A stretch of DNA of 64,000 nucleotides, from assembly GCA_001683735.1 (NCBI GenBank), contig LUGG01000001.1, positions 1,922,001-1,986,000 on the forward strand, written 5' to 3'. Within the stretch, counting starts at the first letter, position 1; each line of letters begins with the position of its first letter. Below, in pieces: positions 45,899 to 58,593 of the stretch. The translations under genes and the position numbers were made by a program. The notes below the pieces were generated by a model. It had not been told where the DNA came from and made no database searches. It saw only the letters and a program-made list of their open reading frames with translations. This DNA is from Grifola frondosa (taxonomy: Eukaryota; Basidiomycota; Agaricomycetes; Polyporales; Grifolaceae).

Positions 45899-47998
45899 AT
45901 GGGCCACGGAAATTCGGACAAGCTCTATGTCACACACGCTGAGCATGCTGGCCTTTTCGGTCAGCATACCGCATCTTCAGCAGGGTTCAAGGCGTGAGCA
46001 ATCATTGTTATAAGACCTTTCTTTTGTAGTTGACCTACCTTCATACTAGGAAGCAGCAAGCCCCTCACCCTGGCTCCAGGACCCCTTTTGATTGTTGTGC
46101 ACTAACATTTCAGCCGTTTACTCACCCCGTGTGTGCGCGCAATGCTGATGGCACTGGAAATGTCTTTGATCTCGTCAGCATTATTCCATGGCTTAAGTAC
46201 GTCCAATATGTTTCACGACGTGGTCTGGTCTTGCGGTCTGATCACGTCGTCTTCTTTACAGGCAGCACAATAACATTAACCCCGTTACGCAAGAGCCTTT
46301 GGCTCCTGGGGACCTGATCACGTTGCATTACTCTCGCAAGCCTTCGGGAGAAATTCACGACCCCATCTCATTTAAACCGTTCAGCGAGCACTCGCATATT
46401 GTCGCGATTGCTACCACAGGCAATGTGTTTTTGGCAGAAAGTATCAAAGGTGGGCGAGATCTTGTGGCCGACGTGAAATTCAAGAAGTAATCGCCCTATT
46501 CTCTGAATTCAGAGCATCGATTCTTACCATATTCTTTCATAGAGAGGATGTTATAACCCTACAAAATCCGCACGGCTTCCTCCCTACTTCCGTCCCAGCA
46601 CAAGCTCCGAAAACCGCTCAACCTGAGAAGAGCAAGGCAGTTGTTGCAAAACAAACTGCAGACACCTCAGGACCGTCTATAGCTCCTACAAAGACTAGTG
46701 TACCATGTAAGCTGTTCGTATATTCCATCCGAACCAATAGGCTGATCATCATCTCTTGATAGGGAACGTATCGCCGTACTCGACAGGTCTTCCTGGTGCT
46801 TCGCTGACCTCGACGTCAGTTGATCCTCAAACTATGAGCTCGCAACTTGTATGGGACGAGGTATGGTCAATGTTCTCTGCATGTATTTGTATTACTAATA
46901 TGTTGTTCACTATTTTCAGGAAGAATTGATGTTTGATGATTTCGCTAATCCTCCCAAAGGGAAGGGCAAGGAGAAGGATGTTGGAAGACGTCGTGCCTAT
47001 GTGAGGGTCGTCACAAGTTTAGGGGTGGTAGTTTGAACTTAGAGCTGTTCTGTGAGAAGGTATGTAGCATAGCATTCAATTGCGCATTCATTCCTGACAC
47101 CGACCTGATATGCCAGGCTCCGAAGACTTGTTATAATTTCCTACAGCTAGCAAAATCAGGAAAGTATAACAATTGCTTGTTCCATCGTCTGGTACCGGGA
47201 TTTATGGTTAGTGGTACCTTAGAGGAAGCGGGAGTTCAGACTGACCATTTTATCAGATTCAAACCGGCGATCCTTCAGGTACCGGTTCAGGTGGCCAATC
47301 CTGTTGGGGTACACCGTTCAGGGACGAATATGATATGCGCAATGCCGCCAAGCACGACGCGCGTGGCGTGTTGGCAATGGCAAACAAGGGTCCTTCCACC
47401 AACGGGTTGGTCGTACCAAGTCGGTCAAATGATAGATTACTAATAGCTTTTTCTAGCTCGCAGTTCTACTTGACATTCCGAGCAACACCAAATCTAGATA
47501 AAAAGCACACGGTGTTTGGAAAACTGGTCGGTGGAGAAGATGTGCTTGATGCTCTTGAGTCTCTTCCTGTCAAGCCGGGAACTGAGCGACCAGCAAAACC
47601 AGTTCGGATCACGGAAGTCGTCATGTTGGTCCATTGCATCCTTATCTATATCCTTGTTTGTTGATGTGATCCTCTTACCTGATAGTTACCAAGACCCTTT
47701 CGAAGAGTACAAAAATCGCCAGCAAAAGAAACGAGCACGGAAAGCGGAAGCTGAGGAAAATGCGCGCAACAGAAACATCGTCGAGAAGAAAGACGGCGAT
47801 GATGTCAACTGGTTCGGAGTCAAGGTCGGCCTGGAGAACAAGGGTAGTACAGGCGCAGGAGGTGGCGTTGGGAAGTATCTGAATATGGGAAAGAAGAGGC
47901 CTGCCGAAGCACCACCTCTCGGACAAGGAGACCCTGGTGTAGAGGAAGAAGGCAAGAAAAAACGCCGGATCGGTTTCGGTGACTTCGAGGGATGGTAG
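45899..47998 (+). CDS. U-box domain peptidyl-prolyl isomerase (PPIL2 / Cyp8 type)
   Basis: The N terminus [17 protein letters not shown] is diagnostic. An intron splits the codons before [23 protein letters not shown], the U-box part, which continues [17 protein letters not shown] and [20 protein letters not shown] linker holds [19 protein letters not shown]. The cyclophilin domain follows ([76 protein letters not shown]). A Lys/Arg-rich tail ([25 protein letters not shown]) ends it. PPIL2-type proteins are spliceosome-associated and combine E3 ligase and isomerase folds. No frame break noticed. Confidence 0.92.
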
Positions 47999-48078
47999 TT
48001 GTATATTGCATGTGTATTGCTGGTCGTACATAATGTATGGATAATGCATAGAAGAGTGTAAGATACAGATTGCAAGTA

Positions 48079-49029
48079 TCAAGCGGCGATGGGTATATGT
48101 TCCCTCTCCTCAGGGACTGACGGTGGCTCTGTAAGCAAACAGAATAAGCAAGAGATCCTCATAAAGATTTAAATGAAGTTCTAACCTTCTGGCACAGCGA
48201 CAACAGGTTCTGTTGTTGGTACTGATGGAAGCTTGATAGATGGTTCTGGATGTTCTACACCAATCTAGACGAGAATATCAGAATGAGGAAGTTAACGTTC
48301 GAAACAGCACGTACCGCTTCTCGTTGTAGTGTCTTCAACTCAGCCTGTACGGATTCTTCCTCTTCAAGCGTTAGCGTATTCGCGAGCATCTCGTCAATTT
48401 CCTGCATGGTATCAGCTTGAACACTGTGGAGGTACATAGTCTCAACGATTGTTCGACGCACCCGTTGATACTCTCGAGCTTCCTGGGTCTCTTCCAGCAA
48501 CTTCTCTACCGTCTCAAGATTCATCTCCTTGTGTATCTCCTTCAGGACCTCATTGCCTTGCTTCAGCCCGTGCAGCACAGACACTTCAATCAACGAGAAC
48601 TCGATAGTTGACACCTGCGAGGCTACATGAAAGTCTTCTGAGCAAGACATAGATCAGCACGTACCAGCTTCTCCAGATTCTCGAGTTGTCCATCTGTCTT
48701 GAGTAGTAGTCCCTCTTGGTATTTCCTTTTCCGCAGAGCAAAACAAGGCGCGGTCCCTGTTACCCGCAGCTAATTGCTGTTTCGCAATCTCATGCTCGCG
48801 TTCGAGGACGGATTGAATCTTGAGATGATTAACTAGTTACAGAGCATTGATGTTGAAACACATTTAAATCTACACACCTTCTTCTGGTACTGCCTGATCT
48901 TGTCTCGTTGTAACTTTAGACTAGCAGCGGTTAGTGAACAGTTACAATAACAGAAACGGTTGAAGTGACTGACTCTAAGATAGCACGGTCTTGCGCAGTG
49001 ATCTTAGGAACTGACTGATTTCCACCCAT
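48079..49029 (-). CDS. VPS20: ESCRT-III subunit Vps20 (CHMP6)
   Basis: Multi-exon minus gene. The start GGNQSVPKITAQDRAIL gives a Gly2 for myristoylation, as in Vps20. Helical charged segments follow (DKIRQYQKKIQSVLEREHEIAKQQLAAGNRDRALF is spread over exons), then ALRKRKYQEGLLLKTDGQLENLEKL, VSTIEFSLIEVSVLHGLKQGNEVL and EIDEMLANTLTLEEEESVQAEL, a MIM-like acidic tail. It nucleates Snf7 polymers in multivesicular body sorting. One extra T near 48742 (TTTT run) breaks the frame before ALRKRKY. Confidence 0.9.
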
Positions 49030-49251
49030 CAGCAAAGACGTCCTCTCCGAATGATTCGATGAGCGAGGGGGGAAGTATCAGAGCGAGTGACGGTCGCCGA
49101 TGACGAGACCGAAATCTAAGATCCGAGTAGTTGATCTCAAGATCTTCCAATCGAGTTCGGGCACACAACATGATTCTCGAAAAACATACTACAAATTGAA
49201 TACACTGACTAAACAAATAGACAAGACAAGTGCAATGCGTAAAGGAGCCAA

Positions 49252-52200
49252 TCAACGCTGGCTTCGTGATAGCAACGCATCGAGGATAGCCTGATTCTCC
49301 ACATAAAACCGATTTTCTTCGTCGGGTTCATAGCCACCGGTACGAGGCGGAAGAACAGTGGTAGAAATAGGCTTTACATACTGTTCGCCACAATTTTGCA
49401 AGAGAAAGTCCTGCAGCAACCTACTGTACCGATCTGGAAGGCATCAGTCAACACCAAAGTCTAAGAACATATAATGGATATCATACGGGCAAGAGGAATC
49501 TGTTCGCCTACTCTTGCAATTACAGCGCTATAATTTTTGTAGTCCTTAAGCTTAGTTCAGATGAACAACATCATGTCGATACTCACCGAATGTAATGCAC
49601 CTCCACTTCAAGCGTAGAGCAATGCTCATCGCTCTTAGATTCTATGGAAGCTCGCAGGAATCGCACCAATACCCTACCTGCCATAAACCAACATATCTAT
49701 GCTAGATAGTCAGACCCTTCCACGGAATCGATGCATGAATACATACCATCGGGAATAAACCAAGGAGTGACAGATCGAAGCTGGTGGCAGAAACACTGTA
49801 CAGGAGATCCAATATCGTCCGAGCGGCAATCAAGATCTTGCAAGAATGAATGCAAGTCGCCCTTCCAACCATCGCATGCGGCTCATGGAGGATAATCGCA
49901 GCACTGATAGATAGAAGGGGTCAGTAACGAGATCGATGGAAACGAGAATGGTACTGACAGACAAGCAGTCGTGCATGCCGTATATAATGAGGTATCAACC
50001 ATGCCGTTCGCCACGGGATCCTTAAAATGGTGCGGAAAAGAGGGCTTGAAGGAAGAGACAAGTCGATCCAACTCGATAAACGCGGGTGCTTTATTTGCTT
50101 CTGGGGCCTCGGTAGAGTGCACGCCATTTGGGCCGAAGGCGGGTACGACAGATAGGTCTCCAATATAGCATTTTGAACGAAAACGAAGGTTGAACTCCTT
50201 GACTTTGGAGAGAAGCATTGCGGCCTTGACGTTCAGAATGAACGAGTCGGTTTGTTCCTCAGGGTGTACAAGGAGCACCTCCCTATCGTGCGACCATTGA
50301 CGCTCAGCGGAAGAGACTAGAGCCTGAGAAAAGGTCAACACGACGAAGGACGACTGTACAGCGCACTAGCTTACACCTTGCTCATACAAGTCGCCACGAA
50401 GAGGAAGTAATTGACATATATCAGTATCATCGAGCATCATCGCAAACCCGTTGACAGATCCGAAGTTGCGCTCCATCATATAAGCTATTCACGGTAGATC
50501 GTCAGCGAACAATGATCGTAGAAGAAAAGAAGTGTACTTCTTACCAACCCAGAAGGTGTTGCGTCTCATTTCGTCCTCTATGACGCTCGATGCTGGAGGT
50601 ATCAGCGCGGGAGCAGGAACTATCTCGGTGATGGAGTTGAATGGTGGACAGACATTCAAGCCGCAAGGCACGGCATATCTTAATGAGAGAGCAAATGCGA
50701 CATATGCCTTCGTGCAAGGTATGAGTTGGTTTCGGACAAAAACAAAATGCGGTGTTCTCACCTCTGACCATCTATGGAGCACACAGAATAATCAGCAAGA
50801 ATTCAGTAATCGAAGTAGATGTCAACATTACTTGGCATGGCACCAATACCACCAGGCAACGATGAGTTGGGCTGCAAATATGGAATGATCATTGTATGAT
50901 AGCGATTTTCACTAGAAAATACAAGAATACCTTGCAGGCATTGAAATAAGTCATTTCCGATCCGCAGTGCGTTATCTATGGCTTCTCTCGCGGCCTTGAT
51001 CTGTATTTCGGCAAAAGAATCCGGTCTGCCTTCAGTCAACCTATATTTCTCTGAGAAAACGTCATCTACAAGGAGTGAGACTAAGCCATAATTTGGGACA
51101 CAAGGGCACTCACAGTATGGAAGTGAAGGTGAAGTATGATCCAGTGCGCGAGGAACAGCTCCTGTATACATGCTACCTACGGCACATACTGCATGAAGAA
51201 CGCCGGCGGCAGGAAATTTGGGATGAGTTGGTGGTAGAGCCAGAGCGGACATAAATGTTCCCGCATGCAATACCCTAGTCGCCCCAGGAGTGTACGAGAA
51301 AAAGGCCTCCGCCCTTGCTTGGAGTCAATATAGAGCAACATAGCAACTGGAGATCCACGGCACTCACAGATGCCTTACTAAGTCAATGTTTGGCAAATAT
51401 CGAGGCCAAGACAGATTGATGAGGTCAAGACTATGATGAGAGCTAGGTGTGGATGCGGATTGATTAACAGATTGGTCGAGATGAGGAGAGACCGATGAAG
51501 GAGGTGCATTCTGGGAGACGTCCGCAGAAGGACCTCCAAGCATACTAGCAACACCGGCCAAATTATCTAATGCATTCCCGAGCGGGAACTGCGAAAAGTC
51601 CACGTTTCCGGGTGGCATGTTGCCATTCTGAGCGGGGATTGTGGAATTGAAATCGATACCCATAGCCATAGACAGGGCATCGGCACCATGGGAAGAAAGA
51701 GTGCCCACGGATGCTATGTTGTATTGCTCAGGCTGAGATGAACCTGAGCTTGATGTCTGATTCTTCTCTTGTAAGAGCGCTTCGAGCTCATCTGCAGATC
51801 GTTTATCAATTACCTGGTCAAGAAAACTGATATGTCAACCCACTAATCCGGCTCTCCAACGTTTCAAATCGAGTCTTGGGAGAATCATCTGCATCCGGGA
51901 TACTTGAGCCAGAAACTAAATTGCGCGATGAGCAGAATTTCAACCAAATACAACAGGTCGCTCGCCATCGTCATAAGTGCAGTCGGGATGAGCAGGCAAT
52001 TCTGTTCCTGCATTGGCATGAGCGACAGCATACGAGTGCGACCGTACACAGGTCGAACAGGGCCTCTTTGCATCACTGTCCAACGCTTTATTAGCACACC
52101 TCGGGCTTCGGTCGGTTGACCGAACCCACCATTTCTTGACGTTCGGTCATGGTCAGCGCTGTGTTCTACCATGGACAACAATCTCTTAACTCACCAACTT

Positions 52201-52375
52201 GCGCCTACGACATTGGTGGCATGCCTGTGGCAGACCTCAAATGCTCAATCTCCATCAAAAAACACCACACAGTAATTCGCCTTACTTGATTGCGCCGCAG
52301 CACTTGTGCCGATTGGAATGGCGTCGCCGTAACGGAGGCAGAACGAGAAATCGATGAGCTCGAAGCCTTGGGCAT
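49252..52375 (-). CDS. Zn2Cys6 fungal transcription factor with a 5-base exon in its zinc cluster
   Basis: The start PKASSSSISRSASVTATPF leads through a splice to ACHQCRRRKL. A 5-base exon (52134-52130, AAATG) and a further splice at 52075 then give KCDAKRPCSTCVRSHSYA, completing C-X2-C-X6-C...C-X2-C; the last Cys is in the HPDCTYDD segment. A short coiled region (ADELEALLQEKN) and a low-complexity linker follow. The fungal_trans-type middle domain includes AGTFMSALALPPTHPKF, HAVCAVGSMYTGAVPR and SFAEIQIKAAREAIDNALRI. The C terminus ends DALLSRSQR. Many short introns interrupt it. It probably regulates a pathway; the adjacent P450 or GGT are candidate targets by position only. Confidence 0.82.
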
Positions 52376-53080
52376 AGTTGAGAAGAGTATACAGTGCCTT
52401 CAGAAACAGAAAGGCCTTAGTAACCCCTCGCTATTAGGTTTATTGACCGCTGGCGGGTGTACGCAATTGAGCGCTTCACCGCCACCCTGGTAAGCGCCGT
52501 TCCTTCAACCTTGCAGCCGCCACACTTTGATTAAACTCCATCAATTCTCAATTCCCTCCCGGGCATTGTAGACATTACTAGACTGCCTCTGCTGATGTAG
52601 CAAAGACTCGAAAGACCATTCGATATGCACAATGTTCCGCATCGTTCACGGCGTATCCGGCGTGTGACTCGAGGGTTCTCATCGTTGAGCGTTACTTGTC
52701 CACCGGCATCTCTGCCTAACCACACATTTTAGTCAACATTCCGGTGATGCTTTAGCTTGCGTTGTCGGGTTCCCCGGGCGATTGTTCCAAGGGCCCGGTT
52801 CAGCCTTCCTCTAATCACAAGTCCTTTCCTTGTTGGTTTTCGTAGTCTCCATTTGTCCTCCTCATCCGCGATCACCGGCCAGCGCCAACACGCCAACACG
52901 CCAGCAGCAGCAGCGCAACGATAGAGAAATTCTTCCGAGGAGTGATCAAGCGGCGCGTACGCCCATCAGTGTCACGATGGTATTATTACGAAAGAACGTG
53001 TAAGAAAATAAACGCATGCGCCGTGCGCAGCATACAGGACTTCCATCAATCGAAAAGAAGGGTATTGTTTATTAACAGAA
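52376..53080. other. Intergenic region, promoter of the Zn2Cys6 gene and 3' end of the P450
   Basis: About 700 bases without a gene. A short repeat tract at about 52875-52920 holds CCAACACG direct repeats and CAG triplets. No transposon ends were recognised. Confidence 0.45.
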
Positions 53081-55219
53081 TCAATGCTGGTCTAGTGTCT
53101 CGAGAATCAGAGTCTCGTGTTCCTTCGAGCGAGGTTGGATGACACAAGGAAAGGGTTTTGGATAGCTGAAGACGCCTGGGGTCAGTCCGACGACAGCAAA
53201 TATTTAACGTCGCCGACTCACCATAAGAAACCGCGAATATACTCGCCGTCGGGCGTGACGGGCTTTCCATCACAGCCTTTAGCCTTCTTGATTTCGAATG
53301 ATGCGAGCACTGAAGCAACCGTAATCCAGATCGAATCTTGTGCCAGGAATCTCCCGGGGCAAATCCGCCGGCCGTACCCAAAGGCTGCGTTAACGGGATC
53401 ACGTATCTCTGGATTCAGAGCGCCGTCCTTCAGGAATCGCTCTGGCTTGAATGCGGAGGAGTCAGGGTACATGGTTTCGTCGTGTAGGACGGCCCTGGGA
53501 GAGGCTTGTCACAATTGACATTACGAAGACATTGGAGAAGACTGACCATGTGTTGCCCACGACCAGCGAACCCTTCGGGATGAAGTAGCCATTGTAGACG
53601 TCGTCCGCGGTCGAACGATGCGGGACGTCTGCGAGCGACTGCCGTCAGGAAAGGTAAGCTCTAAGAGACCATAGGAATAACCTAGCGGGACTACGGGGTT
53701 CCACCGAAGCGTCTCCTTGACTATTGCGTCAATGTATGGCAAAGAAGGCAGGTCCGCGAATGTCGGAAGGCGGTCTGGTCCTATGACCTTGTCCAGCTCC
53801 TTACGTGCCTTCTCTTGCACCTCCGGATAGAGCACCATGGCCAAGAAGAACGTACCAAGAGCAGACACAGTCTGAAGCAGGCATCAGCGTTAACACCGGC
53901 AAAAGACATATTGGCTAATCACCGTGTCTGCGCCACCTACAAAACAGTCAATTAATATGATGGATGTCGAAGGTGATAATTGACTCACCGACGTATATAG
54001 ATCCCAGTGTGGACCGGATGATATCCTCAGTATATGCAGGATCTTTCGCGGTCTTCCCAAAAGCCTCGATTAAAGATTTGGCTGCACATTCTCTAACGAC
54101 GCCAGCATCCTGTGCGAGTTCAAATTATCAAGCCACGTTTATCAGTTGATATTGTCACCATTACCATTCTTTCTTTCACGATGTCGAAAGGCTCTCTGAA
54201 AAGTCTATTCACCGACTCGCGCCACACTCTGGCTTGACGTTGAAAATCGGCTCCTGGAAACCATTCCGGTATGTACTTCACTGGTGTGGAATTTTATAAT
54301 TTGTCTCAGGGATAGCAGCAGCCACACTCACGAATAGGAAGAGAATCTACAAGGTAAGATCCAGCATTAGTAGTGGCGGTGATCGATTGTATTGCAGCCT
54401 CTGCCATCTCGACGTAAGGATCTCCGTCTGGTAGAACTTCAATATCGTATGAAAGGGACATGATGAGTAACCCCGCCATACTGGCAGTAGTCAGTCGCGT
54501 GCCCAAGAAGAAAATGGCGGAACTCACTGCCGAAGGCCGTCCATGAACTCCGTACCACTGAGAAGACGACGCAGAAGTTCGTGAGTCGCTTTCTGTTCGA
54601 TGGGTCGGTATTGTTTTACAGGAGTAGAGTGCAATATATGATGAGCCATCTTCCTGCTGTCCCTCCAAGCATCGCAGTAGCGCCTGAATGCAAGACCCCA
54701 TCCGAACCCGACTCTGTCATGTGCAGATGATTTAGAATTATATCATGGCCGCCGGAAGGAATGCTACACATACAGTTCATTCAACATAACCATGTCGGAT
54801 CTGCCGGATTTTAAGCGTTAGACTTCAACATGATCAACATGACGTCTGATACACCGACCTATCCGAATAGATGTTTGAGCGCTTCTCGAACAAATCTGTG
54901 GCGATCTCCATCGAATTGACCACGACGATGTTAGTACCCAACACATTGAGTCGAATTATATCAGAACCTGCGAGGTTATTAGGCAGGTTCTGTGAAGGAC
55001 TCCAATGACGTTACCATAATCGCGACTCCACTGCCGATAAGTCAACCAAGGGAAACCGGTCGGTTGGGGGACATCGCGAAGGTTGCCAATCAACGGAAGC
55101 CCAGGCGGTCCGGGAGGCTGACGTAGACCGTTTCCGCGAAGGCTCCTACGAGAGTATAGCCATGCAAAAATGGCGAGTCCAACGAGAACAGCTGCAGCGG
55201 TGAGCGGGGAGAGAGCCAT
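53081..55219 (-). CDS. Cytochrome P450 monooxygenase (fungal, class II)
   Basis: The start [24 protein letters not shown] is a membrane anchor, followed by the hinge [15 protein letters not shown]. The I-helix is [14 protein letters not shown] (split by an intron after ADT), the K-helix ExxR is KETLRW, and the heme loop is [14 protein letters not shown] with the thiolate Cys. The region [26 protein letters not shown] is assembled across an intron. The tail [17 protein letters not shown] closes the gene. No frame break was found. ER-bound oxidation of a small hydrophobic substrate is expected; a family number cannot be given. A TATA box at 55253-55260 supports the start. Confidence 0.92.
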
Positions 55220-55252
55220 GGGGGGCCAGCGAAAAAGCGAGATGGGTGTGTT

Positions 55253-55260
55253 TTTTATAC
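55253..55260 (-). promoter_or_regulatory. TATA box of the P450 gene
   Basis: GTATAAAA followed by more A on minus lies about 34-41 bases before the P450 ATG at 55219, close to an ideal core-promoter spacing with a very short leader. Confidence 0.55.
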
Positions 55261-55303
55261 CCCGCTGCCGAGTAACGCGTTCAGATGGGCACAAGTAATT
55301 CGC

Positions 55304-55781
55304 CTAATGACGCGTAGCTCTCCGCCTAGAAGACTCAATGACGCTGGCGAATGTTCGCGGTCTGAAATAACTACCGAACTTGTCGCCCATCGCTGCCCAG
55401 TACGGAATTGCCATCTTACGAGAGTCGTCTTCGCTGGTGTTCGTGATCAACTCCAGGGCGGTCGAAAGTTCTTCGTTTTGTTCTGATGAGATGGTGACTG
55501 AGAAGCTGCCAGGATTCTCCGGACGTGGCGGACTAGAAGACAGGCAGTTCCGGACGACGTGAACCGATGAATCAAACATGTTCAGCTGCGTAAGTATACA
55601 CACCTGCGCTGGCGGCACCGGTGAGAAGAACATGAAGGGCGCGGATCTCGATCGAAAGCAGGTACACACTATAAACGATCGTTATCAGCTCTACGGCGGA
55701 TGCACGGTCCACATGCCTCCCCCGCTGACCGACGGTCCGCTCAATACCCTCAAGCCTCGCATTCACGCCATTCGTTCTCAC
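55304..55781 (-). CDS. Possible small hypothetical protein
   Basis: From an ATG at 55781 the frame reads a charged N terminus then a hydrophobic helix (VELITIVYSVYLLSIEI, ALHVLLTGAASAG). A second overlapping frame reads SEQNEELSTALELITNTSEDD, KMAIPYWAAMGDKFGSYF and a stop at 55304. They could be joined by an intron but the phases do not agree exactly. The opposite strand is also open over part of this stretch. Family not recognised. Confidence 0.3.
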
Positions 55782-55914
55782 TCCCCCCTCCGCCGGAAGC
55801 CCGTCCTACCCATCCTCAGACATGGTAATCCTATCCCCCGTGGCTCCGATAAGTCTTCTCTGTTGACCCCCATCTGACCCACAGCAAACCTTACCACCAA
55901 CCACCACCGCCAAA

Positions 55915-58422
55915 ATGAAGATCGACTGGAGCAAAGTCGACCAGCCCGAGATCGTCTTCCAGCGCTTTCCCAGTCGGCGCTCGCAGGTATACGGAACGAA
56001 AGGGATCGTCGCCTCGTCCCAACCTCTCGCCACCGAGGCTGGCCTGGAGATCCTCAGAAAGGGAGGAAACGCAGGTGCGCGCTCCGATCGCTTCCACGAT
56101 ACGCCTGCAGGGCGATTCCTGAAAATCTTCGCACTGATTTGCAGCCGACGCGGCAGTCGCCACTTCTGCCGCTCTGAACGTCACGGAGCCCAGCTGTTGC
56201 GGAATCGGAGGGTGAGCGCACAAATCATGTATGTCAAATCTTTTGATCGATCGACGTATATATGCGCCAGAGATGCATTCTGCCTCTTCTACGACGCGAA
56301 AACGAAGACTGTCAAGGCCCTGAACGGCTCCGGGCACTCCCCGGCCAAACTGACCATCGACCACGTCCGCCAGCAAGGCGCACCGGCAACAACATCCCCG
56401 TCACCAACCTCAACTCCGTCACTGTCCCAGGCGCGGCCGCCGCCTGGGTCGACGCGGTGGAGAAGTTCGGCAGTGGCACGCTCACCATCGCCGACGTGCT
56501 CGCGCCCGCCATCCGGCTGGCCGAAGAGGGGTGAGTGGTCGTGCGCCGGACTCCTCACCTCGCCCGCGTCTCTGACTTGCACGCAGGGTGCCTGTATCGG
56601 AGATCCATAGCTACTCTGTGCGTCCTGACGCCTTAGAGACTATCTGCTACTGAGCCGGCGCCGTATACAGTACCAGAGGTCTGAGTCCCTCCTGAAGAGC
56701 GCCTCGCCCAATGGCGATGAGATGCTGCTGAATGGGAGGGCGCCGCTGCCCGGGCAGATCATCACGCTCACGAACCTGGGCAAGACGCTGCGCGCGGTGG
56801 CTGAGAACGGCAAGGACGGGTTCTATAAGGGGCGCGTCGCGGAGGCCATCGTGGAGCTCATCCAGAGCAGGGGCGGCGTGATGGAGCTGGAGGATCTGGC
56901 GAAGCACGAGACGACGTTCGTGGAGCCCATCAAGTATACGTTTAATGGGGAGGTTACGGTATACGAGGTATGCAGGGTTTCGTGTGCATGTTTGATTGGG
57001 TCTGATGCACGAAGACGACAGTGTCCCCCGAATGGGCAAGGTATCACCGCGCTGCTCGCGCTTGGAATCTTGGACCATATCCAGGAACAGGGCAAGATCG
57101 GGTCTCTGCTGGAGATGGAACATAACTCTGCAGAGTATTTGCATGTCCTTATCGAAGCTCTCCGGTGCGTCTCTCTCTGTATCAATATGTATTGAAACAG
57201 GTTTTTGATGTTTTCTCCATAGACTTGCATTCGCTGGTGCGCTATTCATATCTTCGACAGCGAACAACAACCTATGATTGTTGTTTCGGGATCTAGACAG
57301 CCAGTACTATGTCACCGATCCGGACATGGCTCATATACCGATCGCGGAGCTATTGAGCAAGGTGCGCGGACGTCGATTCTAATGTCTCGAGTGTATCGGG
57401 TTGGACCAACGTTTTCCAGGAGTACCTAGCGTCCCGGGCAAGACTATTCGACCCCACCAAGACGAACCCCGAGGTCATTCACGTAGGTCTACGTTGAAGC
57501 ACGTATATGGACAAACGATTCACGTTCTGGCCCACCCAGGGCAACCCCGTGAACTCTTCCGACACGGTCTATTTCTCCGTGTCGGACCAGTGGGGCAACG
57601 CGTGCAGTTTCATCCAAAGTAACTACGCCGGTCAGTTTTCTCTGCAGCATTTCCCACCACACACACTCTCTGACATGATGCTCGCTCTTAGGGTTCGGCA
57701 CAGGCGGTAAGGCCATCCACGATCTAGCACCCACAAGGAACATATTGAAACGCGCTTCCCACAGCCGTCCCAAAAGGCTGCGGCTTCACGCTGCAGAACC
57801 GCGGATCGAACTTCAACCTCACCCCAGGCCACCCAAACGCCCTCCAGGCAAGCACCCCACCCCCCTTCCCCTCCCGACCCCCACTGACCACCCCCACAGG
57901 GCGGCAAGCGGCCATACCACACGATCATCCCCGATGGCGCTGCGCGGGACGCGCTCTTCCTAAGCTACGGCGTCATGGGCGGGTTCATGCAGCCGCAGGG
58001 CCACGTGCAAGTGCTGCTGAACGTGCTGCGCGCGCACACCGCGCAGGCCGCGCTCGACGCACCGCGCTTCTGCATCTCCGCCGGCAGCCCCGACTCGCAG
58101 AGCGCGCGCACGGGCGCGCCCGGCGACGTCAACAGCGAGGTGTACATCGAGGAGGGCATCCCCGACGCCGTCCTCGACGCGCTCCGCGGTGCGTCCCTCC
58201 CCCTACCTGCCTTTCTGTTTCTGTTTCTGCTTCTGTTTTGGTGGGTGCTGATACGGGTCTGTGTTAGCGATTGGGCCACGACGCGCGCCGCGCGAGGGGA
58301 TGCAGCGCGGGATGTTAGGGCGCGGGCAGATCATCCAGCGCCTGGTGGACCCGTCGGGGCGGACGGTGTGGGCTGCAGGGTCCGACCCGCGCGCAGACGG
58401 CCACGCCGCGCCGCAGATCTGA
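55915..58422 (+). CDS. Gamma-glutamyltranspeptidase-like protein
   Basis: Multi-exon plus gene starting [24 protein letters not shown] features: [68 protein letters not shown], a propeptide-like region, then [20 protein letters not shown] where the Thr is the expected autoprocessing nucleophile, and [16 protein letters not shown]. No signal peptide or membrane helix is seen, unlike secreted GGTs, so this is the intracellular bacterial-like group. It would cleave gamma-glutamyl bonds of glutathione or its conjugates. One base is missing near 56381 (RQQG to [12 protein letters not shown]). Confidence 0.88.
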
Positions 58423-58593
58423 GCGGGAGGGTAGTATAGAATCGCGATGAAATTATATCCTTGTACGTAGAATGTAAATGCAGGACGACACAAATGCACA
58501 AACGCCGAATGCTAGTCTAGAGAGTGTCCACCACGGCCCCAACAATGCCACTACTGTGCCGATCCCCATGAGAGATGTGCGAGAAGTGCGAGC

